Positions 36,001-45,340 of a stretch of DNA of 64,000 bases are shown in pieces. The stretch comes from Onchidella celtica (Eukaryota > Mollusca > Gastropoda > Systellommatophora > Onchidiidae). Made by a program: the position numbers and the translations under genes. The stretch covers positions 185,001-249,000 of the forward strand of contig OZ007580.1 in assembly GCA_963931925.1 (NCBI GenBank), in the 5' to 3' direction. How positions within the stretch are numbered: position 1 is the first letter of the stretch; each line of letters starts with the position of its first letter. The notes below the pieces were generated by a model. It had not been told where the DNA came from. It was given only the letters and a program-made list of their open reading frames with translations, and searched no databases.

Positions 36001-37537
36001 AAACTTCTGCAAGACGGAATCGCTCTACAGATCCGCCAAAAGTAATACAAGTTACCTCCTTGTCCAAAAATTGTGTTGGACGGACTAGTGACTGTCGAAC
36101 GCCGATAGTCGTGCATCCGGAGTCACGTAGAACAGAAGCGCGAATCGCGTTCACGCGGCCCTGGTAAAATGTTAATTCACCCAGTTCATGTAGGGCGGAC
36201 ATGACTGGAATAGTCTTTGATTGCGATGAAGATTTAGAATGACCGTCAGTCTCATAAGGTGTAGATTTAACCGAGCAGGCATTTGCGGATTCCACTTTCG
36301 CGTTACAAAATCTTTGTATGTGGCCTACCCTATTACACCTAAAACATATAGTACGATTAGGATCGTTTCCACGATAAGGAAGACTCTGCGGTCTATTATA
36401 ATTATGATTATCATCAAAATGCACTCGTCGCGGCGGTCCCTGAGGCCGGTTATATTGTTGGCCTGGATAGTTGCCACGATAATATGGGCGAGGTTCATAA
36501 AAAGAATAGCTCTGGTATCCTCGACGCGGGGATACATTACGTCGATTCGGAAAATCTCTCTGTCTAAAAAAAGGCGGCTCTGATTGAGAGCGCGGATTTG
36601 GGCCCTGACGACGAGTCAGCCCTGAACGATCGTGTCCGGTTGGCGCTCCTTTGCCTACGTTGGCATAACACGGTGTTGTAGTTGAAGGCTTTGCCAAAGG
36701 ACGATTTGGGTGGGCGGACGCATACCGTTCCGCGCACGATGTGATTTCTTCAGAGGATGTCGGTGCCCTCTCTTTAAGGTGGGCAACCAAATCGGAATGA
36801 CATGCCGTATAGATTTGGTCCTTTAAGACCAAATCGTAAAGTTGAAGATAATTTCCGGTAGTCACGTTCGCGAGCTCTATCCAGCGATCTAAATAATGTT
36901 TCAGCCGATTCACATAAGTTGAGAAATTTTCAGATGGCTCAGGTTTACATGAGCGAAATCTTTGATGAAAGCCATCCTCGGTATGCTGGAATCGCTTAAG
37001 CAGTGCTGTTTTAAGCTTGTCATAATTGTTGGCATCCTCTACTTTGAGGCTATGAAATACTTCTAAAGCCTTACCTGTTAATAAATTAGACAGGCATGAA
37101 CTGTACATCGCCTGCTGCCATCCGACGCATTTAGCGTGTAACTCGAACCGATGTAAATATGCGTCGATCCGGTCGAGTTTTTCATTAAATGTCGGCAGTT
37201 TTGGTTTCTTAGCATAAGTATTGCTGGCAGTATTGGGTGTTACAAGCGATTGTTGCTCTAACTTTTTCATTGCGAGTTCATGCTCTCTTTTTTCTTTCTC
37301 TACGGCCTCTTTTTCTCGTTCTCTTTCTCTTTCCTTTTCTCTCTCTTTTTCTTTTTCTCTTTCTCTTTCTCTTTCCTTTTCTCTTTCTACTTCTTTTTCT
37401 CTTTCTCTTTCTCTTGCTTCTTTTCGATCCTCGCGCTCTCGGTCTTGTTGTACTTGTCGTTCGCACCACGCGGCGGGTTCTTCCTCTGGTAAGCCCAGAA
37501 CTTTGGCAGATTCTAAGTATTTAAGAAACTCAGCCAT
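33023..37537 (-). CDS. gag-pol: Gmr1-like gag-pol polyprotein, copy 1, intact
   Basis: One continuous 1504-codon frame encodes the whole retrotransposon protein set. Residues 30-95 form a Lys/Glu/Arg coiled coil. Residues 105-290 are capsid, with a SCAN-like segment about 188-275. One CCHC knuckle is at C398-C411. Retropepsin is D472-S-G. The integrase zinc domain is H654, H661, C691, C694. The integrase core is D724, D783, E819 (DD35E spacing). The GPF module is 961-963. Reverse transcriptase has D1178 in SKIDLSKGYW and the YFDD box at 1238-1241. RNase H has D1389, D1455 and D1498. Integrase lies before RT, as in Gmr1-type elements. All expected catalytic residues are present, so the copy may be active. 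There is no gag-pol frameshift. Confidence 0.96.
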   Translation of the reverse strand: MAEFLKYLESAKVLGLPEEEPAAWCERQVQQDREREDRKEAREREREKEVEREKEREREREKEKEREKEREREREKEAVEKEKREHELAMKKLEQQSLVTPNTASNTYAKKPKLPTFNEKLDRIDAYLHRFELHAKCVGWQQAMYSSCLSNLLTGKALEVFHSLKVEDANNYDKLKTALLKRFQHTEDGFHQRFRSCKPEPSENFSTYVNRLKHYLDRWIELANVTTGNYLQLYDLVLKDQIYTACHSDLVAHLKERAPTSSEEITSCAERYASAHPNRPLAKPSTTTPCYANVGKGAPTGHDRSGLTRRQGPNPRSQSEPPFFRQRDFPNRRNVSPRRGYQSYSFYEPRPYYRGNYPGQQYNRPQGPPRRVHFDDNHNYNRPQSLPYRGNDPNRTICFRCNRVGHIQRFCNAKVESANACSVKSTPYETDGHSKSSSQSKTIPVMSALHELGELTFYQGRVNAIRASVLRDSGCTTIGVRQSLVRPTQFLDKEVTCITFGGSVERFRLAEVYIDTPFLTGIVTACVLPNPVADIIIGNVPQVNKFPIGNLEIWTEDESVACATTRLQSIRRADSPLSNPTIEVNITSSAFHDEQHSDPTLKHLFAKVDPTAPDTSKFLMKDDLLYRNFRSKREAIMQLVVPRSFRRDIIRLAHDTSLAGHQGKARTKSRILSQFFWPSIYADVNRFVSTCDVCQRRTPKGRASRAPLQEMPMVSRPFERVAVDIVGPLHKSDRGHRFILSVIDYATRWPEAIPLKDISADHVAEALITIFSRLGFPVEILSDRGPQFTSELFKKVLELVGIKQRLTSPYHPQSNGCCERWNATMKSMLARVSADKPSDWDRQLPAILFAYRELPSASTGFSPFELLYGRKPRGPMAILHDLFAGSDTDDNDTRSAYQYVVDLRHRILNACQLAQKSSAAHASLYKQYRDQGSRLRTLAVGDQTLVLLPETKNKLLLTWKGPFKVLKRLSRVNYLIKIRGQDKVFHINMLKQYLSDDDNRQNNRRNVVVQANAALVSVDDDDPIKLQNSIPALRSSENISDVNINPDLSESQRQDIRNLLNEFPTVFTDLPGNTSLVQHVIRLKTDIPVFVKPYPRPLHAQETIITEVRNMFHLGVIERSTSPYNSPIVLVKKKDDTVRFCIDYRKLNEVTIYDAEPIPNQENLFAQLARATIFSKIDLSKGYWQIPLDENSKQYTAFQTPLGLMQWRYMPFGLVTAPATFARMMTILLQGMNSVLSYFDDICIYETNWSGHLAALRQVFIALRRAGLTAKPSKVFLGYNEINFLGHTIAHGVQTPDDKKITTILKLQPPRTKKEVRSLLGFLNYYRKFIPNFSSLTAPLSDLTRKNFPNKVKWTTECADTLRTVQQLFSTSPILILPDINQIFIVRTDASDKGLGAVLLQERDDTLRPCLYASRKLLDRECRYAIIERECLAIIFAVNAFSRYLLMSEFIIETDHRPLLFLKTNRAKNARLTRWSLALQEYRFVIRSIPGGDNSQADILSRLI

Positions 37538-38864
37538 GATATGTTAAAGTCTGTAAATAGTAAGTATTTACCTACTATTAAGGTATATCGCGGTATCAAT
37601 TATATTATATGAACAGTTATTGACTGTTAATATTATTTCAGTGTCTTATGTTAGCACTGCTTCGCGAAAAGAACGTTCTATCTCTCTCTCTGAAAATTAC
37701 AGGCAGTATCACTTAAACTGCAAAAACTTTATCTCTCTCTCTCTCTCTGAATATAAATTCTAGTAAGGCAGTGCCGTCTATCCGTTGCTCCCACTGCAAT
37801 AAAATACTATATATCGCCTTTACTGCGATAAATTAATGTCTTGAGTGATCACTCTCAAAATTTATGTCTCTCTCAACGCGACAAACCAGTGTCCTCTGTT
37901 ATCACTGTCAAAAATGAATCGCTCTCTCAATGCAATGAATCAAAAATATATCTCTCTCTCAACACGACAAATTTGAAATATCTCTCTCTTCTCAAAAAGC
38001 GGACACGCAGTGTCTTCTGTTACCACTGCAAAATTATTCTCTCTAGAACTATCTTCAACGTGAAATTGTCACGTGAACCAAAATTTATTATATCTCTCTC
38101 TCACATATGTCAATACCAGATTTCAATTCAACGTGGTTTTAGCACGTGAAACACCTCAGGCATATATTGTAAACATATCAATGTTAGTATAGTAGTTTAA
38201 AGTTTATAATAAGCAAAAAGAAATACAATAAACAGGACGCTATACTGACAAGTAAAACGAACGGTAACAGACCCTACAAGTCCTAACTTATTTTACAGAA
38301 AGTTTGAGAAGAAAACAGGAGAGACATCTTCCTAAAGAAAAGTGAGGAAGTAAGAAAAACGCCACAATCTATACGAATAATAGATCCCTAATAGAACTAT
38401 TCACAGTGAAGCAAATCCCCCCGAGTTATTATAAATAGCCACCAAGGCACTCCAATATCCTTCGTAATGGCAAAGAAGATATGCTAAACTATGACCCCAA
38501 CCAACCTCCCGCACTTAAACTAAACATATAGTAAGTAGTAAAATGGCCTGGAAAACACACACACAGAGCGGAAAGTACGTCGCCCTCCTCAAGACTGTTA
38601 GATAGATGATTCACTTAACTTTGTTTTTGAGGAATTCAGATGGTATGTATCCCTAATCCACAGCTCCAAGCCCAAAAAACTGTATTTCCGTCTGAGGTAG
38701 ATCTGTACGGTGAAAGGGTTCCCTCGCCGGTGTCCACGGGTCAATGGGATGTTGAATTCACCATAATATTACAAGAGTACAATATCAAATAATGGAATAA
38801 AAAAATACAATAGGTTTTAAATAATTTACTTAAATGGCATGGCGTTATCTAAAGTTCTTTTAAG
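37538..38864 (-). other. Leader of copy 1 with hairpin and CT-run modules
   Basis: Non-coding. On the plus strand, 37635-38160 alternates TCTCTCTC runs with short inverted repeats such as CAGTG...CACTG, GCAGT...ACTGC, TATCGC...GCGATA, GAGTGATCACTC and CGTG...CACG. In the transcript these would be small hairpins separated by GA-rich linkers. The function is unknown; packaging or translation control is possible. Near 38763 this copy lacks 71 bp present in copy 2. Confidence 0.7.
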
Positions 38865-38876
38865 GGTCCCTCTCCA
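38865..38876 (-). promoter_or_regulatory. Putative primer-binding site, copy 1
   Basis: The minus strand reads TGGAGAGGGACC one base inside the LTR, the correct place and TGG start for a tRNA primer site. I cannot name the tRNA. Confidence 0.6.
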
Positions 38877-38877
38877 G

Positions 38878-40148
38878 TGTTACGATTTGGGTCCAACCCT
38901 CGCGTGTTATGGGGTGATTAATTATAAATTTAAGTGTTCGACTGCATTTTAACTATCGAGAGGTTTTTAACAAATTACTCTGCCATACCATGCCACATAC
39001 ACTAATAACAATTTCGAATAAGTTATATCAAGGACCTTGTAGGGCCACAAATTTATTACTTAAAATTCCTAACAATTTCGTCTATCGTTACATATTAAAA
39101 AGACAACATCAGCAGCATCAAATGAAAATACTATAAATACATAACTAGAAGTCTCCTCTAGATTCTTAAAAGATTAGAAATTCTATATCATTCTGACTCA
39201 TTCACAGTCTACTTAGTAATTAATTATCTTCAGAAATATAGTCTGCCTACTATCTTGCAAATAATATTCTTATGTCTCAGACGACAATATTAACTCAGTA
39301 ATAGCTTATAAAGGATCAAACCGTCAAGACACACTGACGTAGTTAAGATAGATCTAGATCTGCTCTAGGATGGGCTGGCAATCCCCAGCCTCATCCAGAC
39401 ACATCAATTACAATTTACAAATGTGTATACCAGACACTCAATCTAGATCTAATTGCAAGTAAAAAACATTATAGTCTTGCATTCCTTTGGTAGCACTTCT
39501 ACTGGAAAATTAGGGTCAGATTCACGTCATCGTCGACGCACTGTCTCGAAACTTATGATTGGTTCCCTGAAACGATATCAGGGAACTGGAGAAAATAGCT
39601 GTGGGTAATTCCATTGTCTATCAAGGACATAGACATGTCTTTAACAGTCTCATGATTCTCTCAGGCCGAATCTTAAGCCGACACCCTCGCAGGAGGAAAG
39701 GATCTGCATGGAGTGGAGAAACCTAAAGATGGCTTCGCTTATATCTTCTGCAATCCCAGCCAACTGCTCAAATTTGATTGGTGCATCCATTTCGAGCTCA
39801 GCTCGCAGTCTATTAATAGTAACAGACAAAGTTAAATTACTATGTCAAAAGCTTTCGCAAAGTCACTACACCCTCTACGTTTTATGTACGAATTTATTCA
39901 CTCCTTATTCGCCCCGTCTTTCCTTGCTAAAGTACACCCAAACCACGGGGTCGAAAACTGCACCGTCACTGTTAATTTATCCATTCGTTCTATCTTGCCC
40001 CACTTTCTTTCCATCTCTAAGAAAAAGCGTTTCAAAAACAAACTGTCCACGGGAATAGTTCAAGGACGTTTGCACTGGCCAAAATCAATGATGACATGAA
40101 ATAAACAAAGCGTGACCCAGCACGGCAATTCAAATCCTAACCCTGACA
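38878..40148 (-). repeat. Array LTR 2 (central, shared)
   Basis: 1271 bp. It carries at least two private substitutions (near 39857 and 39863, TTCGCAAAGTCACTAC versus TTCGTAAAGTCTCTAC in both outer LTRs). It serves as 5' LTR of copy 1 and 3' LTR of copy 2. Confidence 0.95.
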
Positions 40149-40825
40149 TATCCCCCACCCCAGTGAAAATTTTAAATACAATTTACACGATAGGATCCAA
40201 GAAATCCCAAAGTTATTGTGGTAGGGGCTTAAGTAGTACTGTAGAAAAATGAGCCTTAAGCTTGAGAAGAAAAATCTAACTAAGAACGTGCATATTGGAT
40301 GGACAAAAAGCATACAATTATTGATGCCACGTTTTATAGAATCTAATCTATTTAAACATTCTTACTGCACACAATCAAAATTCTCAGAAACATCTATAAT
40401 AATAATGAGTATATCACCGTATACTGCTGGATTAAAGTATAACTATTATCAAATAATGAAGCCTTACTGAAGAAATAGGCTTATAATTATCTAGTCAACA
40501 CATACAATTGCTGCTTATATACACATTCACACACAATATATTGTTAATTAAAATACTGTGGTATCCAATGGCAGCAGTAGCTCTGGTAGCTTGGTTTGCC
40601 ATGTCTCCATCTCATTGACCCGCTGACAAGGGCGTCAGGTTTGCCAGAAGTTCAGGTCACAGTCAGGAATGACGCTGGTGGAAAGAGGATATTCACAAAA
40701 AAGGATTGTAAAACTGGTTCATAAAGTAATGAACAAGATAAATGTGAATCCATCCACCGTCTAGAATTGAGGGGGACAAGTACTATCCAACCCCAATACA
40801 AGACACAACACTCTCTAATGGGAAA
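40149..40825 (-). promoter_or_regulatory. Polypurine tract and 3' untranslated region, copy 2
   Basis: Same layout as 32346-33022. The purine tract is at 40149-40163. No gene is present. Confidence 0.8.
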
Positions 40826-43800
40826 TTAAATGAGACGTGACAAAATATCAGCTTGGGAATTGTCACCGCCCGGGATAGACCGGATAACAAACCGGTATTC
40901 CTGGAGTGCAAGACTCCACCTCGTTAATCGAGCATTTTTAGCCCTGTTAGTCTTTAAGAATAACAACGGACGATGGTCCGTTTCAATTATAAACTCGGAC
41001 ATGAGTAGATATCGCGAAAATGCGTTTACAGCAAAAATGATAGCGAGGCACTCTCGCTCGATAATTGCATAGCGGCATTCCCTATCTAGCAACTTGCGGC
41101 TGGCGTATAAACATGGCCGCAAGGTATCGTCTCGTTCCTGTAATAACACAGCTCCCAATCCCTTGTCCGACGCATCAGTGCGGACAATAAATATTTGGTT
41201 AATATCTGGAAGTATGAGAATGGGGGAAGTGGAAAACAATTGTTGAACGGTACGAAGTGTATCAGCACATTCGGTTGTCCATTTCACTTTATTAGGAAAA
41301 TTCTTTCTTGTGAGGTCCGACAACGGAGCTGCAAGCGAAGAAAAATTTGGAATGAATTTCCTATAATAGTTAAGAAAGCCCAATAAACTACGAACTTCTT
41401 TCTTAGTTCGAGGAGGTTGGAGCTTTAAGATGGTAGTTATCTTCTTGTCATCAGGAGTCTGAACGCCGTGGGCAATTGTATGGCCCAGAAAATTAATTTC
41501 ATTATATCCTAAAAACACCTTACTGGGTTTCGCCGTAAGGCCAGCTCGACGAAGAGCAATAAAAACTTGTCGTAGGGCTGCGAGGTGTCCCGACCAATTG
41601 GTTTCATAAATACAAATGTCGTCAAAATACGACAATACGGAATTCATACCCTGGAGCAATATTGTCATCATACGGGCGAAAGTAGCAGGGGCTGTAACTA
41701 ACCCGAAAGGCATATAGCGCCACTGCATAAGACCCAACGGAGTCTGAAAAGCGGTATATTGCTTGCTATTCTCATCAAGCGGAATTTGCCAATAGCCTTT
41801 GGAAAGATCAATTTTAGAAAAAATCGTTGCCCTCGCTAACTGAGCAAAAAGATTCTCCTGGTTGGGAATCGGTTCAGCGTCATATATCGTAACCTCATTA
41901 AGTTTACGATAGTCAATACAAAAACGCACGGTATCATCTTTTTTTTTCACTAAGACGATGGGTGAGTTATATGGACTCGTCGATCGCTCTATCACTCCTA
42001 GGTGAAACATGTTACGTACCTCGGTTATTATAGTCTCCTGTGCGTGCAGCGGACGCGGATATGGTTTAACAAAGACGGGTATATCCGTCTTTAATCTTAT
42101 AACATGTTGTACCAAAGAAGTATTACCTGGTAGATCAGTAAAGACTGTAGGAAACTCGTTAAGCAAATTTCTTATATCTTGTCTTTGCGATTCAGATAAA
42201 TCTGGGTTTATATTTACATCCGAAATGTTTTCAGAAGATCGAAGTGCGGGTATTGAATTCTGTAACTTAATAGGATCATCATCGTCAACTGAAACCAAGG
42301 CCGCATTGGCCTGAACAACCACATTTCGGCGATTATTCTGATGATTATCATCGTCGGACAGGTACTGCTTTAACATATTTATATGGAAGACTTTGTCCTG
42401 TCCTCGAATCTTGATAAGATAATTTACTCGAGAAAGTCTCTTTAGAACTTTAAAAGGCCCCTTCCATGTAAGAAGGAGTTTATTTTTCGTCTCCGGAAGG
42501 AGAACAAGAGTTTGGTCTCCGACGGCCAAGGTTCGCAATCGGCTACCTTGATCACGATATTGTTTATAAAGACTAGCATGCGCAGCTGAAGATTTTTGTG
42601 CGAGCTGACATGCGTTAAGAATTCGATGGCGCAAGTCTACAACGTATTGATATGCAGACCGCGTATCGTTGTCGTCGGTGTCTGATCCGGCGAATAAATC
42701 ATGAAGTATGGCCATTGGACCACGCGGCTTACGACCATACAATAATTCGAAGGGAGAAAAACCCGTCGATGCGCTCGGTAGTTCTCGGTATGCAAAAAGA
42801 ATAGCGGGGAGTTGTCGATCCCAATCACTCGGCTTGTCGGCGGAAACTCGTGCAAGCATACTTTTCATGGTAGCATTCCACCGTTCACAGCAGCCATTAG
42901 ACTGTGGGTGGTATGGAGATGTCAATCTTTGTTTAATCCCGACCAATTCCAAGACTTTCTTAAAAAGTTCAGAGGTAAACTGTGGACCTCTGTCCGATAA
43001 AATTTCAACCGGAAACCCAAGACGCGAAAAAATAGTAATAAGGGCTTCAGCGACATGATCAGCTGAAATGTCTTTTAGCGGAATGGCCTCTGGCCAACGG
43101 GTTGCGTAGTCAATGACAGAAAGTATAAAACGATGTCCTCTGTCTGACTTGTGTAGAGGCCCAACTATATCTACGGCAACGCGCTCAAATGGTCTGGAGA
43201 CCATAGGCATCTCCTGCAGAGGAGCTCGCGATGCTCTTCCTTTAGGAGTACGTCTCTGACATACGTCACATGTTGATACGAACCGGTTTACATCTGCGTA
43301 AATACTGGGCCAAAAAAATTGCGATAGTATTCGAGACTTAGTTCTGGCCTTTCCCTGGTGACCTGCCAAGGAAGTGTCATGCGCGAGACGAATAATGTCG
43401 CGACGAAAAGATCTCGGTACTACAAGTTGCATAATGGCCTCTCGCTTACTCCGAAAATTACGATATAATAAGTCATCTTTCATAAGAAACTTAGAGGTAT
43501 CCGGTGCGGTAGGATCAACCTTAGCAAACAAATGTTTCAATGTGGGATCTGAATGTTGCTCATCATGAAATGCACTAGACGTTATGTTCACTTCAATAGT
43601 AGGATTACTCAATGGACTGTCTGCTCGTCGAATCGATTGTAGGCGTGTTGTCGCACAAGCAACACTCTCATCCTCGGTCCAAATTTCCAAGTTACCGATA
43701 GGAAACTTATTTACTTGAGGTACATTCCCTATGATTATATCAGCCACTGGATTAGGCAGTACACATGCAGTAACAATACCTGTGAGAAAAGGTGTATCAA

Positions 43801-45340
43801 TATAAACTTCTGCAAGACGGAATCGCTCTACAGATCCGCCAAAAGTAATACAAGTTACCTCCTTGTCCAAAAATTGTGTTGGACGGACTAGTGACTGTCG
43901 AACGCCGATAGTCGTGCATCCGGAGTCACGTAGAACAGAAGCGCGAATCGCGTTCACGCGGCCCTGGTAAAATGTTAATTCACCCAGTTCATGTAGGGCG
44001 GACATGACTGGAATAGTCTTTGATTGCGATGAAGATTTAGAATGACCGTCAGTCTCATAAGGTGTAGATTTAACCGAGCAGGCATTTGCGGATTCCACTT
44101 TCGCGTTACAAAATCTTTGTATGTGGCCTACCCTATTACACCTAAAACATATAGTACGATTAGGATCGTTTCCACGATAAGGAAGACTCTGCGGTCTATT
44201 ATAATTATGATTATCATCAAAATGCACTCGTCGCGGCGGTCCCTGAGGCCGGTTATATTGTTGGCCTGGATAGTTGCCACGATAATATGGGCGAGGTTCA
44301 TAAAAAGAATAGCTCTGGTATCCTCGACGCGGGGATACATTACGTCGATTCGGAAAATCTCTCTGTCTAAAAAAAGGCGGCTCTGATTGAGAGCGCGGAT
44401 TTGGGCCCTGACGACGAGTCAGCCCTGAACGATCGTGTCCGGTTGGCGCTCCTTTGCCTACGTTGGCATAACACGGTGTTGTAGTTGAAGGCTTTGCCAA
44501 AGGACGATTTGGGTGGGCGGACGCATACCGTTCCGCGCACGATGTGATTTCTTCAGAGGATGTCGGTGCCCTCTCTTTAAGGTGGGCAACCAAATCGGAA
44601 TGACATGCCGTATAGATTTGGTCCTTTAAGACCAAATCGTAAAGTTGAAGATAATTTCCGGTAGTCACGTTCGCGAGCTCTATCCAGCGATCTAAATAAT
44701 GTTTCAGCCGATTCACATAAGTTGAGAAATTTTCAGATGGCTCAGGTTTACATGAGCGAAATCTTTGATGAAAGCCATCCTCGGTATGCTGGAATCGCTT
44801 AAGCAGTGCTGTTTTAAGCTTGTCATAATTGTTGGCATCCTCTACTTTGAGGCTATGAAATACTTCTAAAGCCTTACCTGTTAATAAATTAGACAGGCAT
44901 GAACTGTACATCGCCTGCTGCCATCCGACGCATTTAGCGTGTAACTCGAACCGATGTAAATATGCGTCGATCCGGTCGAGTTTTTCATTAAATGTCGGCA
45001 GTTTTGGTTTCTTAGCATAAGTATTGCTGGCAGTAGTGGGTGTTACAAGCGATTGTTGCTCTAACTTTTTCATTGCGAGTTCATGCTCTCTTTTTTCTTT
45101 CTCTACGGCCTCTTTTTCTCGTTCTCTTTCTCTTTCCTTTTCTCTCTCTTTTTCTTTTTCTCTTTCTCTTTCTCTTTCCTTTTCTCTCTCTACTTCTTTT
45201 TCTCTTTCTCTTTCTCTTGCTTCTTTTCGATCCTCGCGCTCTCGGTCTTGTTGTACTTGTCGTTCGCACCACGCGGCGCGTTCTTCCTCTGGTATGCCCA
45301 GAACTTTGGCAGATTCTAAGTATTTAAGAAACTCAGCCAT
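40826..45340 (-). CDS. gag-pol: Gmr1-like gag-pol polyprotein, copy 2, intact
   Basis: A 1504-codon frame identical in length and layout to copy 1. By comparison I see five amino-acid differences: L16I, P21R, N102T, R1000H and T1337A (copy 1 to copy 2). None touches a catalytic or zinc-binding residue. R1000 and T1337 agree with element D, so the changed residues at 1000 and 1337 are derived in copy 2. Retention of two full frames argues for recent origin or a shared active source. Confidence 0.96.
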   Translation of the reverse strand: MAEFLKYLESAKVLGIPEEERAAWCERQVQQDREREDRKEAREREREKEVEREKEREREREKEKEREKEREREREKEAVEKEKREHELAMKKLEQQSLVTPTTASNTYAKKPKLPTFNEKLDRIDAYLHRFELHAKCVGWQQAMYSSCLSNLLTGKALEVFHSLKVEDANNYDKLKTALLKRFQHTEDGFHQRFRSCKPEPSENFSTYVNRLKHYLDRWIELANVTTGNYLQLYDLVLKDQIYTACHSDLVAHLKERAPTSSEEITSCAERYASAHPNRPLAKPSTTTPCYANVGKGAPTGHDRSGLTRRQGPNPRSQSEPPFFRQRDFPNRRNVSPRRGYQSYSFYEPRPYYRGNYPGQQYNRPQGPPRRVHFDDNHNYNRPQSLPYRGNDPNRTICFRCNRVGHIQRFCNAKVESANACSVKSTPYETDGHSKSSSQSKTIPVMSALHELGELTFYQGRVNAIRASVLRDSGCTTIGVRQSLVRPTQFLDKEVTCITFGGSVERFRLAEVYIDTPFLTGIVTACVLPNPVADIIIGNVPQVNKFPIGNLEIWTEDESVACATTRLQSIRRADSPLSNPTIEVNITSSAFHDEQHSDPTLKHLFAKVDPTAPDTSKFLMKDDLLYRNFRSKREAIMQLVVPRSFRRDIIRLAHDTSLAGHQGKARTKSRILSQFFWPSIYADVNRFVSTCDVCQRRTPKGRASRAPLQEMPMVSRPFERVAVDIVGPLHKSDRGHRFILSVIDYATRWPEAIPLKDISADHVAEALITIFSRLGFPVEILSDRGPQFTSELFKKVLELVGIKQRLTSPYHPQSNGCCERWNATMKSMLARVSADKPSDWDRQLPAILFAYRELPSASTGFSPFELLYGRKPRGPMAILHDLFAGSDTDDNDTRSAYQYVVDLRHRILNACQLAQKSSAAHASLYKQYRDQGSRLRTLAVGDQTLVLLPETKNKLLLTWKGPFKVLKRLSRVNYLIKIRGQDKVFHINMLKQYLSDDDNHQNNRRNVVVQANAALVSVDDDDPIKLQNSIPALRSSENISDVNINPDLSESQRQDIRNLLNEFPTVFTDLPGNTSLVQHVIRLKTDIPVFVKPYPRPLHAQETIITEVRNMFHLGVIERSTSPYNSPIVLVKKKDDTVRFCIDYRKLNEVTIYDAEPIPNQENLFAQLARATIFSKIDLSKGYWQIPLDENSKQYTAFQTPLGLMQWRYMPFGLVTAPATFARMMTILLQGMNSVLSYFDDICIYETNWSGHLAALRQVFIALRRAGLTAKPSKVFLGYNEINFLGHTIAHGVQTPDDKKITTILKLQPPRTKKEVRSLLGFLNYYRKFIPNFSSLAAPLSDLTRKNFPNKVKWTTECADTLRTVQQLFSTSPILILPDINQIFIVRTDASDKGLGAVLLQERDDTLRPCLYASRKLLDRECRYAIIERECLAIIFAVNAFSRYLLMSEFIIETDHRPLLFLKTNRAKNARLTRWSLALQEYRFVIRSIPGGDNSQADILSRLI

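Noticed and set aside
37221-37547. Plus-strand Ser/Phe/Leu-rich frames opposite the gag N-terminus
   Set aside because: They are the complement of the Lys/Glu/Arg coiled-coil codons in gag.
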